From contig DAPKRQ010000301.1 in the NCBI GenBank assembly GCA_031800475.1, forward strand, positions 1-18,709: a stretch of DNA of 18,709 bases, read 5' to 3'. A program made the translations under genes and the position numbers. Below the pieces are notes generated by a model. It was not told the origin of the DNA. It worked only from the letters and a program-made list of their open reading frames with translations, and did not search any database. Within the stretch, counting starts at the first letter, position 1. Each line of letters opens with the position of its first letter. Positions 1 through 8,310 of this stretch are shown here, in pieces. This DNA comes from Kuafuiihalomonas phototrophica (GTDB lineage Bacteria > Myxococcota > Kuafuiibacteriia > Kuafuiibacteriales > Kuafuiibacteriaceae).

Positions 1-2
1 TA

Positions 3-1247
3 TGTGTGGGCTCCGAGGACTGTTTCGCCACCTGCGTTGCGGAAGGCGGGGTGACGGCCCACGGCCGCTGGGTCGAGGCGGACGTCGACGTCGAGCTCGC
101 AGATTCGCCGTGTTCGGCCGGTCGAGATCCGATCTCGCTCCCGCCCGGCACCACCGTCCCTGTGACCATCACCGCCTCGTCGACAACGGGGCTGCCAGAT
201 GCCGAGGAGCTCTCGACTTCGGTTCACTTTTGGTTTGGAGCCAAAAAAGACAAAAAAGATAAAAAAATAAATAAACTTGATATTTTCAAAAAGAAGCGCC
301 AGACCCTCGAACTCACCGCAACGCGGGCGCCCTTGCCGTCGGTGCTGGAAATCGTGGACCCGAAAACTGTTCAGCTCCGCCGGCCGATGTACTGGGACGA
401 GACGGCGTTGCCCTTCGAGGTGAAGTCATCCCGCGCCGTCGACCGGGCGTCCCTTCACCTGGTGAGCGTTCGGGGCAAGGATCCTGGCCGGTATGTCGAG
501 TGGAAGGCCGAAGAGATCGGCATCGAGAAGCTCGACGGCCGCAAAAGTTACGAATTTCCGGGCCTGGAGTTAGCACCGGGAAAGTACGTAGCCACCATCG
601 AGGCTCGGCAGACCGGGCACGCGCCGGCGGTGCGCGAGATCGAGGTCTTGGTCGCGTATGGGTGCGGGCCGGCGATCGCGACATTCGCCGTTGGCCTTCT
701 CGCGGCGTGGGGCGTCCGCGGGTTGCGCCAAGTTGAGCCGGTGAAACGAGAGCTCGTCCGACGGAGTTTGAAATCTCACATTGAAAAGCTCGAACAGCGC
801 GGGGCGGATACCGGGAACACCCAGAAGGCTCTGAAGGCTTTCGACGAAAACAAGACAACGGGAAGCAAGACGATGGGAGCACGTCTGAAAGCTGCCAACG
901 GCAAATTGACGTCCAACAATCTACCTCCGCTGAGTTACGATCTGGATTGGACGAGATGGCGCTCGTTTGCGGCTTCCGCGGTCATCTTTTTGCTCGGTAG
1001 CCTGGTGGCGCTTCAGCAGCTCTGGGTCGGAGAACCCACGTGGGGCACCGATGAGGACCTCATCGCCATGTTCTTGCTCGGTGCGGGGCTGCATGGCGCT
1101 TCCTTCTCGACCTTCGAGGCGATTCGAAAGCGCCTCTTTCCGGACGACGAGCCGACCTCAGGTGCGAATGTCGCCGGCCCGAGCCGAGAGGAAACTGAGC
1201 CTGGAGAAGGCCGAGACCGACCTGCAGCGTATCCTCCGGGTCCTTGA
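3..1247 (+). CDS. Membrane protein with N-terminal soluble domain and three predicted TM helices (5' partial)
   Basis: The frame is open to the left edge, so the true start probably lies upstream; the first in-frame start-like codon is GTG at 6. Counting from there (413 aa), residues 1-215 form a beta-rich soluble domain. A hydrophobic helix follows at about 218-237 (GPAIATFAVGLLAAW), then a charged, probably helical segment at about 240-315 (KSHIEKLEQRG), then two more helices at about 320-341 (FAASAVIFLLGSLVALQQL) and 351-370. The tail is short and acidic/proline-rich. Residues 80-98 are almost pure lysine (KKDKKDKKINKLDIFKKK) and come from an A-rich DNA stretch unlike the rest of the gene. 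I do not recognise the family; the layout (extracytoplasmic domain, helix, cytoplasmic linker, helix pair) suggests an envelope sensor or scaffold, which is inference. It converges with the Kelch gene, 81 nt away. Confidence 0.75.
   Translation, partial: CVGSEDCFATCVAEGGVTAHGRWVEADVDVELADSPCSAGRDPISLPPGTTVPVTITASSTTGLPDAEELSTSVHFWFGAKKDKKDKKINKLDIFKKKRQTLELTATRAPLPSVLEIVDPKTVQLRRPMYWDETALPFEVKSSRAVDRASLHLVSVRGKDPGRYVEWKAEEIGIEKLDGRKSYEFPGLELAPGKYVATIEARQTGHAPAVREIEVLVAYGCGPAIATFAVGLLAAWGVRGLRQVEPVKRELVRRSLKSHIEKLEQRGADTGNTQKALKAFDENKTTGSKTMGARLKAANGKLTSNNLPPLSYDLDWTRWRSFAASAVIFLLGSLVALQQLWVGEPTWGTDEDLIAMFLLGAGLHGASFSTFEAIRKRLFPDDEPTSGANVAGPSREETEPGEGRDRPAAYPPGP
243..267 (+). repeat. A-rich low-complexity tract inside the first gene
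   Basis: Three A runs (6 A at 243-248, 6 A at 252-257, 7 A at 261-267) separated by GAC and GAT form a decayed repeat of about 9-10 nt. The AT-rich stretch continues to about 295. The surrounding gene is strongly GC-rich. The tract stays in frame and codes lysine/aspartate. Confidence 0.7.
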
Positions 1248-1328
1248 GTTCATACGCCTGGACCCCACACCGAAACCCGATTGTTCGTCGGGGCGGCCAC
1301 AGCCGCGTCGACCAAGACCTGGCCATCG

Positions 1329-4300
1329 CTATTCAGTTGTGACGACGAGCTCCAACTGCTCCAGCGTAACCGAGGTTCCCCGTCCGTCTGCGGCGCCGAG
1401 GATCGCCACGTGGACCTGCCCGGACGGGGTCGGTATCTCCCGAAGACGCTCGGGAGAATCGAAGTTCACCGTGAAGGAGGGAGAGGATCGATCAGTGGCC
1501 TGGGTGACCCAGCGGCTGTCGGTCGAACGCCAAACCCGAACTTGGGGCGCGGGCTGGGCAGCACCGGAGATCTCGAGCTGCGCCACACGATCGAGGTCGA
1601 GGCCCGACGCTTCCAGGTCGAAGCTCGCGATGAATCCGGCCCGACGCCCGGCCCCAGTGGGAAGCAGCCAGGTGTCCTCCAGGGTCTGCCCGTCGACGAA
1701 GCCCCCGAACAGCACGAACTCGTCCCTCCGTCCGTCGAACGTCCCCGCCGCCCGAACGCGGGCGGCGGGGCCCTCGCCGACGATCTCCACGCGCTCCCAG
1801 GCGTTGCCGTCCCACTCCCAAACGTCAGGCCGGAGCCGATCCGACAACCCACCCACCAAAACGGTCCGTCCCGACGCCGCGTCGAATCCAGCTGCGCCGA
1901 ATGCGACGGGGGGCGGCCATGGATCCCTCTTCGGGACGGGCTGCCATCCGCCTTCGGTAGACCATTCGACGAGCGCGTCGCTGACATCCTGGCAAGCCTC
2001 CGTCTCGCAGCCGCCGTACGCCACCAAGCGGTTGCGCCGCGTGTCGAAGGCAAGGGCCACACCAAAGCGCTCGGGGGCGCCCGATATCGGCAGGTTTCGA
2101 ATGCCCGATGCGTTCAGTTCAGCGAACGCGAACCCGGTGGGCGTACTCCCGAACAGGAGCGTCCGTTCCCCGGCCGGATCGAAAGCGCCTCGTGCCCTCA
2201 GGAACAAAGGCGCGTCCAGACCCTCGAACCGCCACTGAGCGCCATCCCACGTCCAGCGAGCGGAGGCCTGGGTGACGACCAGACCGCCACCGGGAACGGG
2301 TGCCAGCGCGGGTTCGCTGAGAGGTGGGAGAGGCAGGAGGCCCGGTGGCGTTTCGTGAACGAGACGTTCCCAACCAAAGCCGTTCCACTCCCACGTGGCC
2401 CCCTTCAGTTGACTGCATGCGAGGCCGGTACAGCCCCCGTAGAGGATGGTCCGATCGAGGCCCGGGTCATGGGCAACACGGCCGTTGAGCCGGGGCGCTG
2501 GGCGCGTGCGCTGAGAACGAAGCTCCATCCATGCCCCTTGCTGAAACGAGTGGGTACCCGGTACGACACCGCCGCCGGTACCATCGATGCCCCCGTACAC
2601 CAGGATCGAGCTGGAAAAGGGGCGGTATTCGGCGATGTGACCGTACAGCGGGGGAAGTGGGGAGGTACGAGGCGTGAGGTCGAGCCATTCGCCTGCGGAC
2701 AGCAGCCAAACTGCGTAGGTCGCGGAAAGACAGGTTCCATCCAAAAAGGTGCAGCCCCCGACCACGCCGAAGTCCCCGATCTCGTCCGCGATCACCCGAT
2801 GTCTCGACAGAGGAGGCGGGCGCACGGCCATGGCTGGAAAGCCGATTCGTGCCCACCCGGCCGCTGTCAGTTCCCAAGTGTCGTCGGTGGACCGACGGCC
2901 ACCCTGAGCCGGTGAGCGGCGCACCGTACCTCCATACAATAGAATCCGGGAACGGGTGGCATCGTGGGCCATGTCCGTCCAGGCTCGCGGTTCGGGTCTC
3001 GAAGGGGACTCCGGGTACAAGAGCTGCCATCCCGCTTCGGTCAACAGCCAGGTGTCTCCGTAGGTCCGATCGCGGTCTTCGCCCCCGAAGAGCACGGTGC
3101 CTCCGAGATCTGGACTGTAGGCCATGGCGTGGCCACGTCGGGCCACGAGGGCCGTCGGCGTGGGCAGTTGGCTCCACGTGAACGTTTCAAACGAAAAGCT
3201 CCAAGTCTCGTCGAGCACCACCCCATCCGCGTCGCTCCCGCCGAAGATGTACATGCGGCGGTCTCGCGGGTCATACGCAGCGGAATGGCCCCAACGCCCG
3301 CTCGGCCGTGGGCCATTGCCCACACTGACCTCAATCCATCGGCCTTCCGACCAAACGCGCATCACGTCCGACACATCCCGCCCGAAGCGACCGCCGTGAA
3401 GGACCACATCGTCAAAGTCCGGCAGGTAGGCGGAAGCGGCTTCGCTCGGGCCCGCTGCGGTCTTCCGGGTCCCGCCGGTTTCCGACGTCCCGCCAGTGGC
3501 CGCGGTCCAGCGCCCCGGCCGGTACAGCCACGTGTCGCTCGACGGGGTCGGAGCGGCTCCCGAGAACACCACCATGGCTTGTCGGTGTCGATCGTAGGCC
3601 GCGGCCGACTGGAAGCGTCGGTCCGGAACGGAGGGGCTCGAGGGGGAGGGTTCGGGCGTCCACGTACCTCGTGAGAAACGCCAAACGTCGTTGAAGGCTC
3701 CCGAAGTCCCTAGCCCCCCGAACAGGAGCACGTCGTCATCCCGTGCCGCGCAAGATGGGAAGCGGCGTCCCGGAGGCGTCGCGCCGCTCACCTCGCTCCA
3801 GGTGTCTCCGTCCAAGACCCAGCTGGTGGTCGCGAGCGCGTTTCCGGCTTCTTCCCCCCCGACCAGCAGCATCGTGCCATCCGCCAGGGGCGCGAGGCAG
3901 CCGCCTTGCCGGGCCGGAGGCTCGGTCCCGCGCGGCTCCAAGCGCCGCCATCCTTGCCCGTCCCAGACCCAGGTACCGCTGGCTAGGTCCGCGCATGCCA
4001 CGTCTCGGCATCCACCGAAGACGACGAGTCGGCGGCGGCTGGAGTCGAACGCGCTCTGGGCGGCATACCCACCGATGTCGGCAGGCCCCTCGCCGAGGCG
4101 AGTCCACCGAACACCGTCGAAGGACCACAGATCCCGCAGCACTCGGTCTCCAAATCCACCGCCGAATAGGAGTACGGCTTCGGCCGGGTCCGAAAACACC
4201 AACCCGTGGCCCGAGCGGGCGGTGGGGACCCCGCCCAGGACTTCGACCCGGCGCCATCTTCGTCCGTCCCATTCCCAAGTATCTGCCAGATCATTCCCCT

Positions 4301-5351
4301 GCTCGCCGAAGCCGCCGAACAGCACGGTGCGGCCCCGAACCGGATCGAAGGCCATGGCTGCCCCTGCCCGGTTCTCGGGCGCCGTAGACTCGGGCGGCCG
4401 CAACCAGCGCCGGGTTGGACGAACCTGTGGACCCGGGGCATCTCCTCGAAACAACCGGGCATATTCTTCGCCTGAAAGCTCGACCACGGAGGAGGACGCT
4501 TGGATCAGGGAGGCATCGAAGTTGCCGGTCGACACGACCCGATGTGGGTTCCGAAATGTCGAACCAGACTCTTTTCCTCCGAACGCTGCAGTCCATTCTA
4601 CCCGACGGATTTCGGTCCCTCGCAGACCGGGTGTGGTCGGATCTTGGTCGCTCGCAAGGCCGGACCCTTCGGTTGCAGCCACGAACACCGTACCGAGGGG
4701 GTCGCTGGCGAGCGAGATGCTGAACGAACCATCTCGTGCGACCAGACCATCCCGAAGTACGCTGGCCGAGGCCAGGTCGGGGCCGTCGAAGACCACGACG
4801 CGGACGCCGGGTTCCGCTGCACCGGGCTGGCCTGTCAAGACCTGCTCGGGGACATTGCCCGCCCTGCCCCAAGGGCGCCGCACGAAGGAAATTCGATTCG
4901 GGTCCGGGGGAGCTGGACCGTCCGCCAAAGCCTCGCTTCCATCTGCCCGTCGCATCTCGATGGTTGCTTCGGCCGGGGCCTCCTTGGGGATCGTCACCGG
5001 CCCCTCACCGATGTAGAGGACGCGAGCGTTCCGGTACGGAGCGGCCTGGACTCGGGCTCGGAGCACAAGAGGCGTGTCCACGGGCAGCCCGGGGAGCAAC
5101 ACCTCCAAGGAGCCTGGCACCAGCGGAGTGGGGCCGTCGACGCGAACCGGAGTGGCCTCGGCCTGCGGCAGCACCTCGAAAAAGAGGAATGGATTTCGCT
5201 CGAACTGGGGTCGCCCATCTGGCCATTGCAGTCGGACGTTCAACCCAGGATCCGAATCACTGCAGGCGAACGCTGCGATGCCGAGTATTCCCAAACGAAG
5301 ATTCGGGGATCGAACAAAGTGGAGGAGGGAGGCAAAACGAACAAGTCCCAT
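1329..5351 (-). CDS. Giant Kelch-repeat lipoprotein
   Basis: A predicted secreted, lipid-anchored beta-propeller protein of 1340 aa. ATG at 5351 is chosen because it gives an N-terminus with Arg residues, a hydrophobic stretch (LGILGIAAFA) and Cys30 as lipidation site, and because AAAAGGG lies about 6 nt upstream. Starts further upstream lack a signal peptide. The lipobox (A-F-A-C) is not canonical. Residues 31-320 are beta-rich and include a segment like a carboxypeptidase regulatory fold (PGVRVVVFDGP...DGSFSISL). Residues about 325-1230 hold roughly 18 Kelch-like units of 45-60 aa, each with a small-residue/AFD strand, a V-L-F/Y-G-G turn and a D-T-W-x-W/L strand; several carry GGC...C pairs. 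That is enough for two or three propellers. The last 100 residues form a separate beta domain. Kelch propellers usually bind proteins or sugars; the ligand here is unknown. No galactose-oxidase catalytic residues were recognised. It lies downstream of the AsmA-like gene on the same strand. Confidence 0.88.
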   Translation of the reverse strand: MGLVRFASLLHFVRSPNLRLGILGIAAFACSDSDPGLNVRLQWPDGRPQFERNPFLFFEVLPQAEATPVRVDGPTPLVPGSLEVLLPGLPVDTPLVLRARVQAAPYRNARVLYIGEGPVTIPKEAPAEATIEMRRADGSEALADGPAPPDPNRISFVRRPWGRAGNVPEQVLTGQPGAAEPGVRVVVFDGPDLASASVLRDGLVARDGSFSISLASDPLGTVFVAATEGSGLASDQDPTTPGLRGTEIRRVEWTAAFGGKESGSTFRNPHRVVSTGNFDASLIQASSSVVELSGEEYARLFRGDAPGPQVRPTRRWLRPPESTAPENRAGAAMAFDPVRGRTVLFGGFGEQGNDLADTWEWDGRRWRRVEVLGGVPTARSGHGLVFSDPAEAVLLFGGGFGDRVLRDLWSFDGVRWTRLGEGPADIGGYAAQSAFDSSRRRLVVFGGCRDVACADLASGTWVWDGQGWRRLEPRGTEPPARQGGCLAPLADGTMLLVGGEEAGNALATTSWVLDGDTWSEVSGATPPGRRFPSCAARDDDVLLFGGLGTSGAFNDVWRFSRGTWTPEPSPSSPSVPDRRFQSAAAYDRHRQAMVVFSGAAPTPSSDTWLYRPGRWTAATGGTSETGGTRKTAAGPSEAASAYLPDFDDVVLHGGRFGRDVSDVMRVWSEGRWIEVSVGNGPRPSGRWGHSAAYDPRDRRMYIFGGSDADGVVLDETWSFSFETFTWSQLPTPTALVARRGHAMAYSPDLGGTVLFGGEDRDRTYGDTWLLTEAGWQLLYPESPSRPEPRAWTDMAHDATRSRILLYGGTVRRSPAQGGRRSTDDTWELTAAGWARIGFPAMAVRPPPLSRHRVIADEIGDFGVVGGCTFLDGTCLSATYAVWLLSAGEWLDLTPRTSPLPPLYGHIAEYRPFSSSILVYGGIDGTGGGVVPGTHSFQQGAWMELRSQRTRPAPRLNGRVAHDPGLDRTILYGGCTGLACSQLKGATWEWNGFGWERLVHETPPGLLPLPPLSEPALAPVPGGGLVVTQASARWTWDGAQWRFEGLDAPLFLRARGAFDPAGERTLLFGSTPTGFAFAELNASGIRNLPISGAPERFGVALAFDTRRNRLVAYGGCETEACQDVSDALVEWSTEGGWQPVPKRDPWPPPVAFGAAGFDAASGRTVLVGGLSDRLRPDVWEWDGNAWERVEIVGEGPAARVRAAGTFDGRRDEFVLFGGFVDGQTLEDTWLLPTGAGRRAGFIASFDLEASGLDLDRVAQLEISGAAQPAPQVRVWRSTDSRWVTQATDRSSPSFTVNFDSPERLREIPTPSGQVHVAILGAADGRGTSVTLEQLELVVTTE

Positions 5352-5693
5352 GGTGCCCTTTTGAGACGCTCGGTCCAGTGAACGAGCGGAGGACTTCTCG
5401 CTTAGCAGCATCCCATGTGACACATCAATTGCGTTGCCGTGTGACATGATTGGGCGAGCACCCTGTGCCCGGGGAGGCGCGCGCACGAGGACGTGCCAAG
5501 ACTTTGAGACAGAAATGGCTGTACAGCCCTCTCGGGCGGCTGGCCCTGTGGTCCCCGTTGATCCTCGCGCTCGACTTGGGCTCAGAGGCATGGTCCCCGC
5601 ACTCGCCAGAGCGCTCTGGTCCCTAGCCCCTGAAAATGGGGGGGCCATGACCCTGAACAGCGACACACCGCCCAGGTCCGCGAGACGACGGCG
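5352..5693 (-). other. Intergenic region between the AsmA-like gene and the Kelch gene
   Basis: This 342-nt gap has no convincing gene. It must hold the end of the upstream transcript and probably the Kelch promoter. Visible structure: a 14-bp perfect palindrome at 5606-5619, a G7 run at 5638-5644 that with CCCC at 5627-5630 can form only a weak hairpin, and two direct copies of TGTGACA at 5416-5422 and 5440-5446. No convincing -35/-10 pair was found. Confidence 0.5.
5606..5619. promoter_or_regulatory. 14-bp perfect palindrome (possible operator)
   Basis: CCAGAGCGCTCTGG is its own reverse complement. It lies 75 nt beyond the stop of the AsmA-like gene and 255 nt before the Kelch start. No T run follows on either strand, so a dimeric regulator site is likelier than a terminator. 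Chance occurrence is possible. Confidence 0.25.
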
Positions 5694-7208
5694 TCAATTC
5701 GACCTGCCGCGGTCTGCAGCGGCGGCCTTCTCTGCCCCCTTCGCGTCCTCAGACTCTTTCTTCCGTTTGCCCCCGAGCTTTTTGGTGACCGACACGGGAC
5801 CGAGCTCCGCCGTCACCTCTCCATCCATCCGAGGCAACAATGTAACTGCTCCGTGAGCCTTCAGCGCCCCCGCCTCGAGCTGCAGGTCTTCGAGACGCGT
5901 ATCGGGTGCGTCGACGTCGAGCCGAGCGGTTGCTCGGATCTGCGTATCTGAGGAGATCAGCACGTCGATCATGGTCTTGGGTAGTCCTTTCAACAAGATC
6001 ATGATCGGCTCGAGATTTCCCGTTTGGGCCAAAAGGTTCACCCTGGCTGTCCCATTCGACAGATCAAATCTGCCTTCGTTTTCGGCGGTCAGTCGAAACG
6101 AGGTGGTCTTCGCATCTTTGCCACGACCGAGGCGCAGGGCCCGTAGCTCGGCGCGTCCCTCCCGCAGCTTCGCCGTACTTTCGGAATCAGCCACCCATTG
6201 AAAGTGGGCCCAGGGCTCGCCGGACAGGACGAACTCTTTAGTTTCCAACGACATCTGCGAGTTCAGAACACGAACAGCCAGATATTCGAGATGACCTCGC
6301 TGAACGCTACCGTCGAAGTGGAGATCGAGAGTGCCGTCGGCCTTGGTCGCGCCGTCCGCCATCAAGGCGGCCAGACGGACTCCTCGAACGCTCGCCGTCG
6401 CGGTGGCGACGATCAGTCGCTTCCAATCGGGAGACTTCCGGAGATGCACGGTGTCGAGCACCCCGTTCAACCCGAAGTCCATGTCCCGGATCAATGTTTC
6501 GTCGGCTCGTTTCAGGTTACGTGACGAAGCCCCGACTGCGGCGACATTCAGCCGAGTCTCAAAGGTAGGAAAGTAGAACCAGTCGCCCCGAACCCATCCT
6601 GTCCCCTCCGTACGGAACCGCTCGAGCCAAAGGCGATCGAGGTCGTCCACGTGGACGTCGTCGAGCTGCACCTGAAAGACGTCGCCTCGCTTGGGCTTTT
6701 CTCCCTTCGGTCGGGCCGTGTCTTCCTGAGCCATGCAGCTGCCTTCGACCGATTCTGGCGGCAGCGACTGCCCTGGGATGACGGGCAGGCCCGGCGGCAT
6801 GTCACAAAGCTCCGGAAGCTTACGGGTCTTTCGAAGACTAAATCGCACCCCATCCGCCCGAATGCTGTGAGCATGAAACTTCCTTCGCAACAGCTGGAGC
6901 GGCGCCCAAACCAGCGCAAAGTCGTCGATGCGCAGCTCCGCCTGGACCGCCGGATCATGCACGATCATCTGAAACTCTCCACCTGACAGGTGGGTGGGCC
7001 ACCAGGCCCAAGGAACCTCGAAGTGAAGGGTTACGTCCGTTTGAGCCTCGTTGATCAGCTTTTCGAGAGCGTCGGTCCAGAGCATCACATTGAAGAGCAG
7101 TACGAAAGCCACGACCGCGGCACCAGTGGTTCCGAGGGTTTTCAGGAGAACTGCACCGAAGCACGAGGGCGCGCTTTCCAGATTCGTCATTCGAATTGTC
7201 GGTATCAT
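5694..7208 (-). CDS. AsmA-like envelope protein
   Basis: A 504-aa protein with a short cytoplasmic N-terminus, one membrane helix at about 20-43 (TTGAAVVAFVLLFNVML), then a long beta-rich periplasmic part. That pattern, with repeated blocks such as LRIDDFALVWAPLQLLRRKF, and a later region of alternating strands (RATARLDVDAPDTRLEDLQL), fits the AsmA/DUF748-like superfamily, whose members form lipid-carrying beta grooves between membranes. It is short compared with TamB or YhdP. The C-terminus is lysine/glutamate-rich and looks disordered. ATG at 7208 is preceded by AAGGA at a good distance. A proline-rich insertion with two Cys (near residues 134 and 157) interrupts the domain. It starts 38 nt after the cupin stop, so the two may be co-transcribed. 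The family call rests on architecture; no signature residue is available. Confidence 0.7.
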   Translation of the reverse strand: MIPTIRMTNLESAPSCFGAVLLKTLGTTGAAVVAFVLLFNVMLWTDALEKLINEAQTDVTLHFEVPWAWWPTHLSGGEFQMIVHDPAVQAELRIDDFALVWAPLQLLRRKFHAHSIRADGVRFSLRKTRKLPELCDMPPGLPVIPGQSLPPESVEGSCMAQEDTARPKGEKPKRGDVFQVQLDDVHVDDLDRLWLERFRTEGTGWVRGDWFYFPTFETRLNVAAVGASSRNLKRADETLIRDMDFGLNGVLDTVHLRKSPDWKRLIVATATASVRGVRLAALMADGATKADGTLDLHFDGSVQRGHLEYLAVRVLNSQMSLETKEFVLSGEPWAHFQWVADSESTAKLREGRAELRALRLGRGKDAKTTSFRLTAENEGRFDLSNGTARVNLLAQTGNLEPIMILLKGLPKTMIDVLISSDTQIRATARLDVDAPDTRLEDLQLEAGALKAHGAVTLLPRMDGEVTAELGPVSVTKKLGGKRKKESEDAKGAEKAAAADRGRSN

Positions 7209-7246
7209 CGAAGTCCTTGGGGCCTAAGCCGAGACCGACAGGAACA

Positions 7247-7729
7247 TTAGTCGCCTACATCGTGGTCGAGGCGCTGGCCGACGACGATGCATCGCAGCGC
7301 CTCGGCGCCGGTGTTCCGCATGGTGTGGGCGGGTCCGCCGGCGGGGTAGCCGATGAAGTCGCCCGGGCCGATGGGCATCACGTCGTCACCGATCCGCACC
7401 TCGCCTGGGCCGGACAGGATGAACGTGCACTCCTCCTCGTGGTGGTGCCGGTGGTACTCGGTCGACTCGCAGCCGGGCGGGACCTCGATCAGGTGGAAGC
7501 CGAGGCCGCGCAGGCCCGTCCGGTCGCCCAGCGACTTGTTGATGCGGCGCGCGTTGGGGTTCGGAAAGTGGACTTTCGGGGTGCCCTCGACCGCGGCGCT
7601 GTCGGCGGCCTTCAGCACGTGCTCGCGAGGGCTTCGATCGTGGATGGTCACGCGGATAGCAGGCACGGTTTCGTCGTCGCTGTCGAGGACCAAGGGCTCG
7701 CCAGCACCGCTCCCCGTGCGGTAGTGCAC
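7247..7729 (-). CDS. Single-domain cupin protein, C-terminus possibly shortened
   Basis: A 160-aa small metal-binding beta-barrel. Cupin motif 1 is visible at about 85-108 (EYHRHHHEEECTFILSG, with His93, His95 and Glu99/100 as probable ligands) and motif 2 at about 122-139 (PGDFIGYPAGGPAHTMRN, His135 as third ligand). The start is GTG; a TAG lies six codons upstream, so no longer frame is possible. The first 25 codons are weakly supported, and a second GTG near residue 27 is an alternative. From memory, related cupins (COG3837-like) continue about 15 residues past the D-H-D-V-x-D segment with a Y-P motif; here a TAA comes right after HDVGD. Substrate unknown; it could be an enzyme or a small-ligand binder. 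Confidence 0.85.
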   Translation of the reverse strand: MHYRTGSGAGEPLVLDSDDETVPAIRVTIHDRSPREHVLKAADSAAVEGTPKVHFPNPNARRINKSLGDRTGLRGLGFHLIEVPPGCESTEYHRHHHEEECTFILSGPGEVRIGDDVMPIGPGDFIGYPAGGPAHTMRNTGAEALRCIVVGQRLDHDVGD

Positions 7730-7733
7730 CGCC

Positions 7734-7907
7734 GTGCGAGACCCCTACCCCATTGGGACCCCCGGCAAACTGACGAACGCGCGGTTCGTGACCACGACCG
7801 AAGTCTACCCCGACAGCCCGAATGCAACGCCGGACCAGTGCAACGCGGCCCAGGTTGCGGCGGTGCGCGCAGCGCTGGAGCACATGCTCGGCCACATCGA
7901 CACGTGA
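7734..7907 (+). pseudogene. C-terminal remnant of an unidentified gene
   Basis: A 57-codon frame (open from 7727, after TAG at 7724-7726) with strongly GC-rich third positions and protein-like content: a proline/threonine-rich start (PYPIGTPGKLTNARF), TEVYPDSPNATPDQC, then an amphipathic helix (AAQVAAVRAALEHMLGHI) ending in TGA. It has no ribosome site or sensible start and begins abruptly at the divergent cupin start. I read it as the 3' end of a larger gene whose 5' part was lost. The parent family was not recognised. Confidence 0.5.
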
Positions 7908-8310
7908 CCCCCGCACCGCGTGCCGTGATACGCTCGCTACGGTTCTTGCGAAGGGGACTGGTGCGCGATCTCACTTCGCGAACCGCGAGAACGTCGCCAT
8001 CGAGCTCGAATGGACGACGTTCGAAGGGGCCTCGCCCCCTGGGGTGGTGGATGGTCCGGGTCGCCCAGAGCCTGGCGCCGAACGCTGCCGAAAGCACGAC
8101 CAGAAGACGGAAAAGGAGCCGGACCCGACGCGGCGTGGAGTGCGGAGTCGTCCCGCCGACTTGTCCGTCCCGAGAGTCGCACTCCATCGACTTCGGGAGG
8201 TCCGCTCCTGTAGTTTCATCCTGACCCTAGCCGAACTCGAGGCTGGGTGGACGGGCCAACCATGTGGGTCATGCAGGGCCCGAGGGATGCGGTCGAGAGG
8301 TGAGGCGTTG
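7908..8310. other. Gap with no confident gene
   Basis: About 400 nt with no convincing gene. The only candidate is a leftward frame starting at 8187, with a hydrophobic stretch (LLFRLLVVLSAAFGARLW) and good third-position GC for about 80 codons. It lacks a ribosome site and runs on into the antisense of the remnant at 7734-7907, so it is not called. An 8-bp inverted repeat lies at 8137-8144 and 8178-8185. Confidence 0.4.
8137..8185. repeat. Nested inverted repeat
   Basis: GGAGTGCG (8137-8144) and CGCACTCC (8178-8185) are perfect complements. Inside, AGTCG (8146-8150) pairs with CGACT (8157-8161). There is no T run. It lies 126 nt upstream of the membrane protein start at 8311 and could fold in its leader RNA. 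Confidence 0.35.

Noticed and set aside
1293..1306. GCGGC-CACA-GCCGC hairpin between the converging first two genes
   Set aside because: The stem is only five pairs and no T run follows on either strand, so a terminator call is not justified.
1281..2915. Long rightward frame (544 codons) opposite the Kelch gene
   Set aside because: It is an antisense shadow in GC-rich DNA; the peptide has no domain pattern while the opposite strand shows regular Kelch repeats.
3691..5016. Rightward frame of 441 codons
   Set aside because: Ser/Pro/Arg-rich nonsense opposite the Kelch gene, a typical shadow.
5352..5666. Longer N-terminus of the Kelch protein starting at 5666
   Set aside because: The extra 105 residues lack family character and would bury the lipoprotein signal that starts at 5351.
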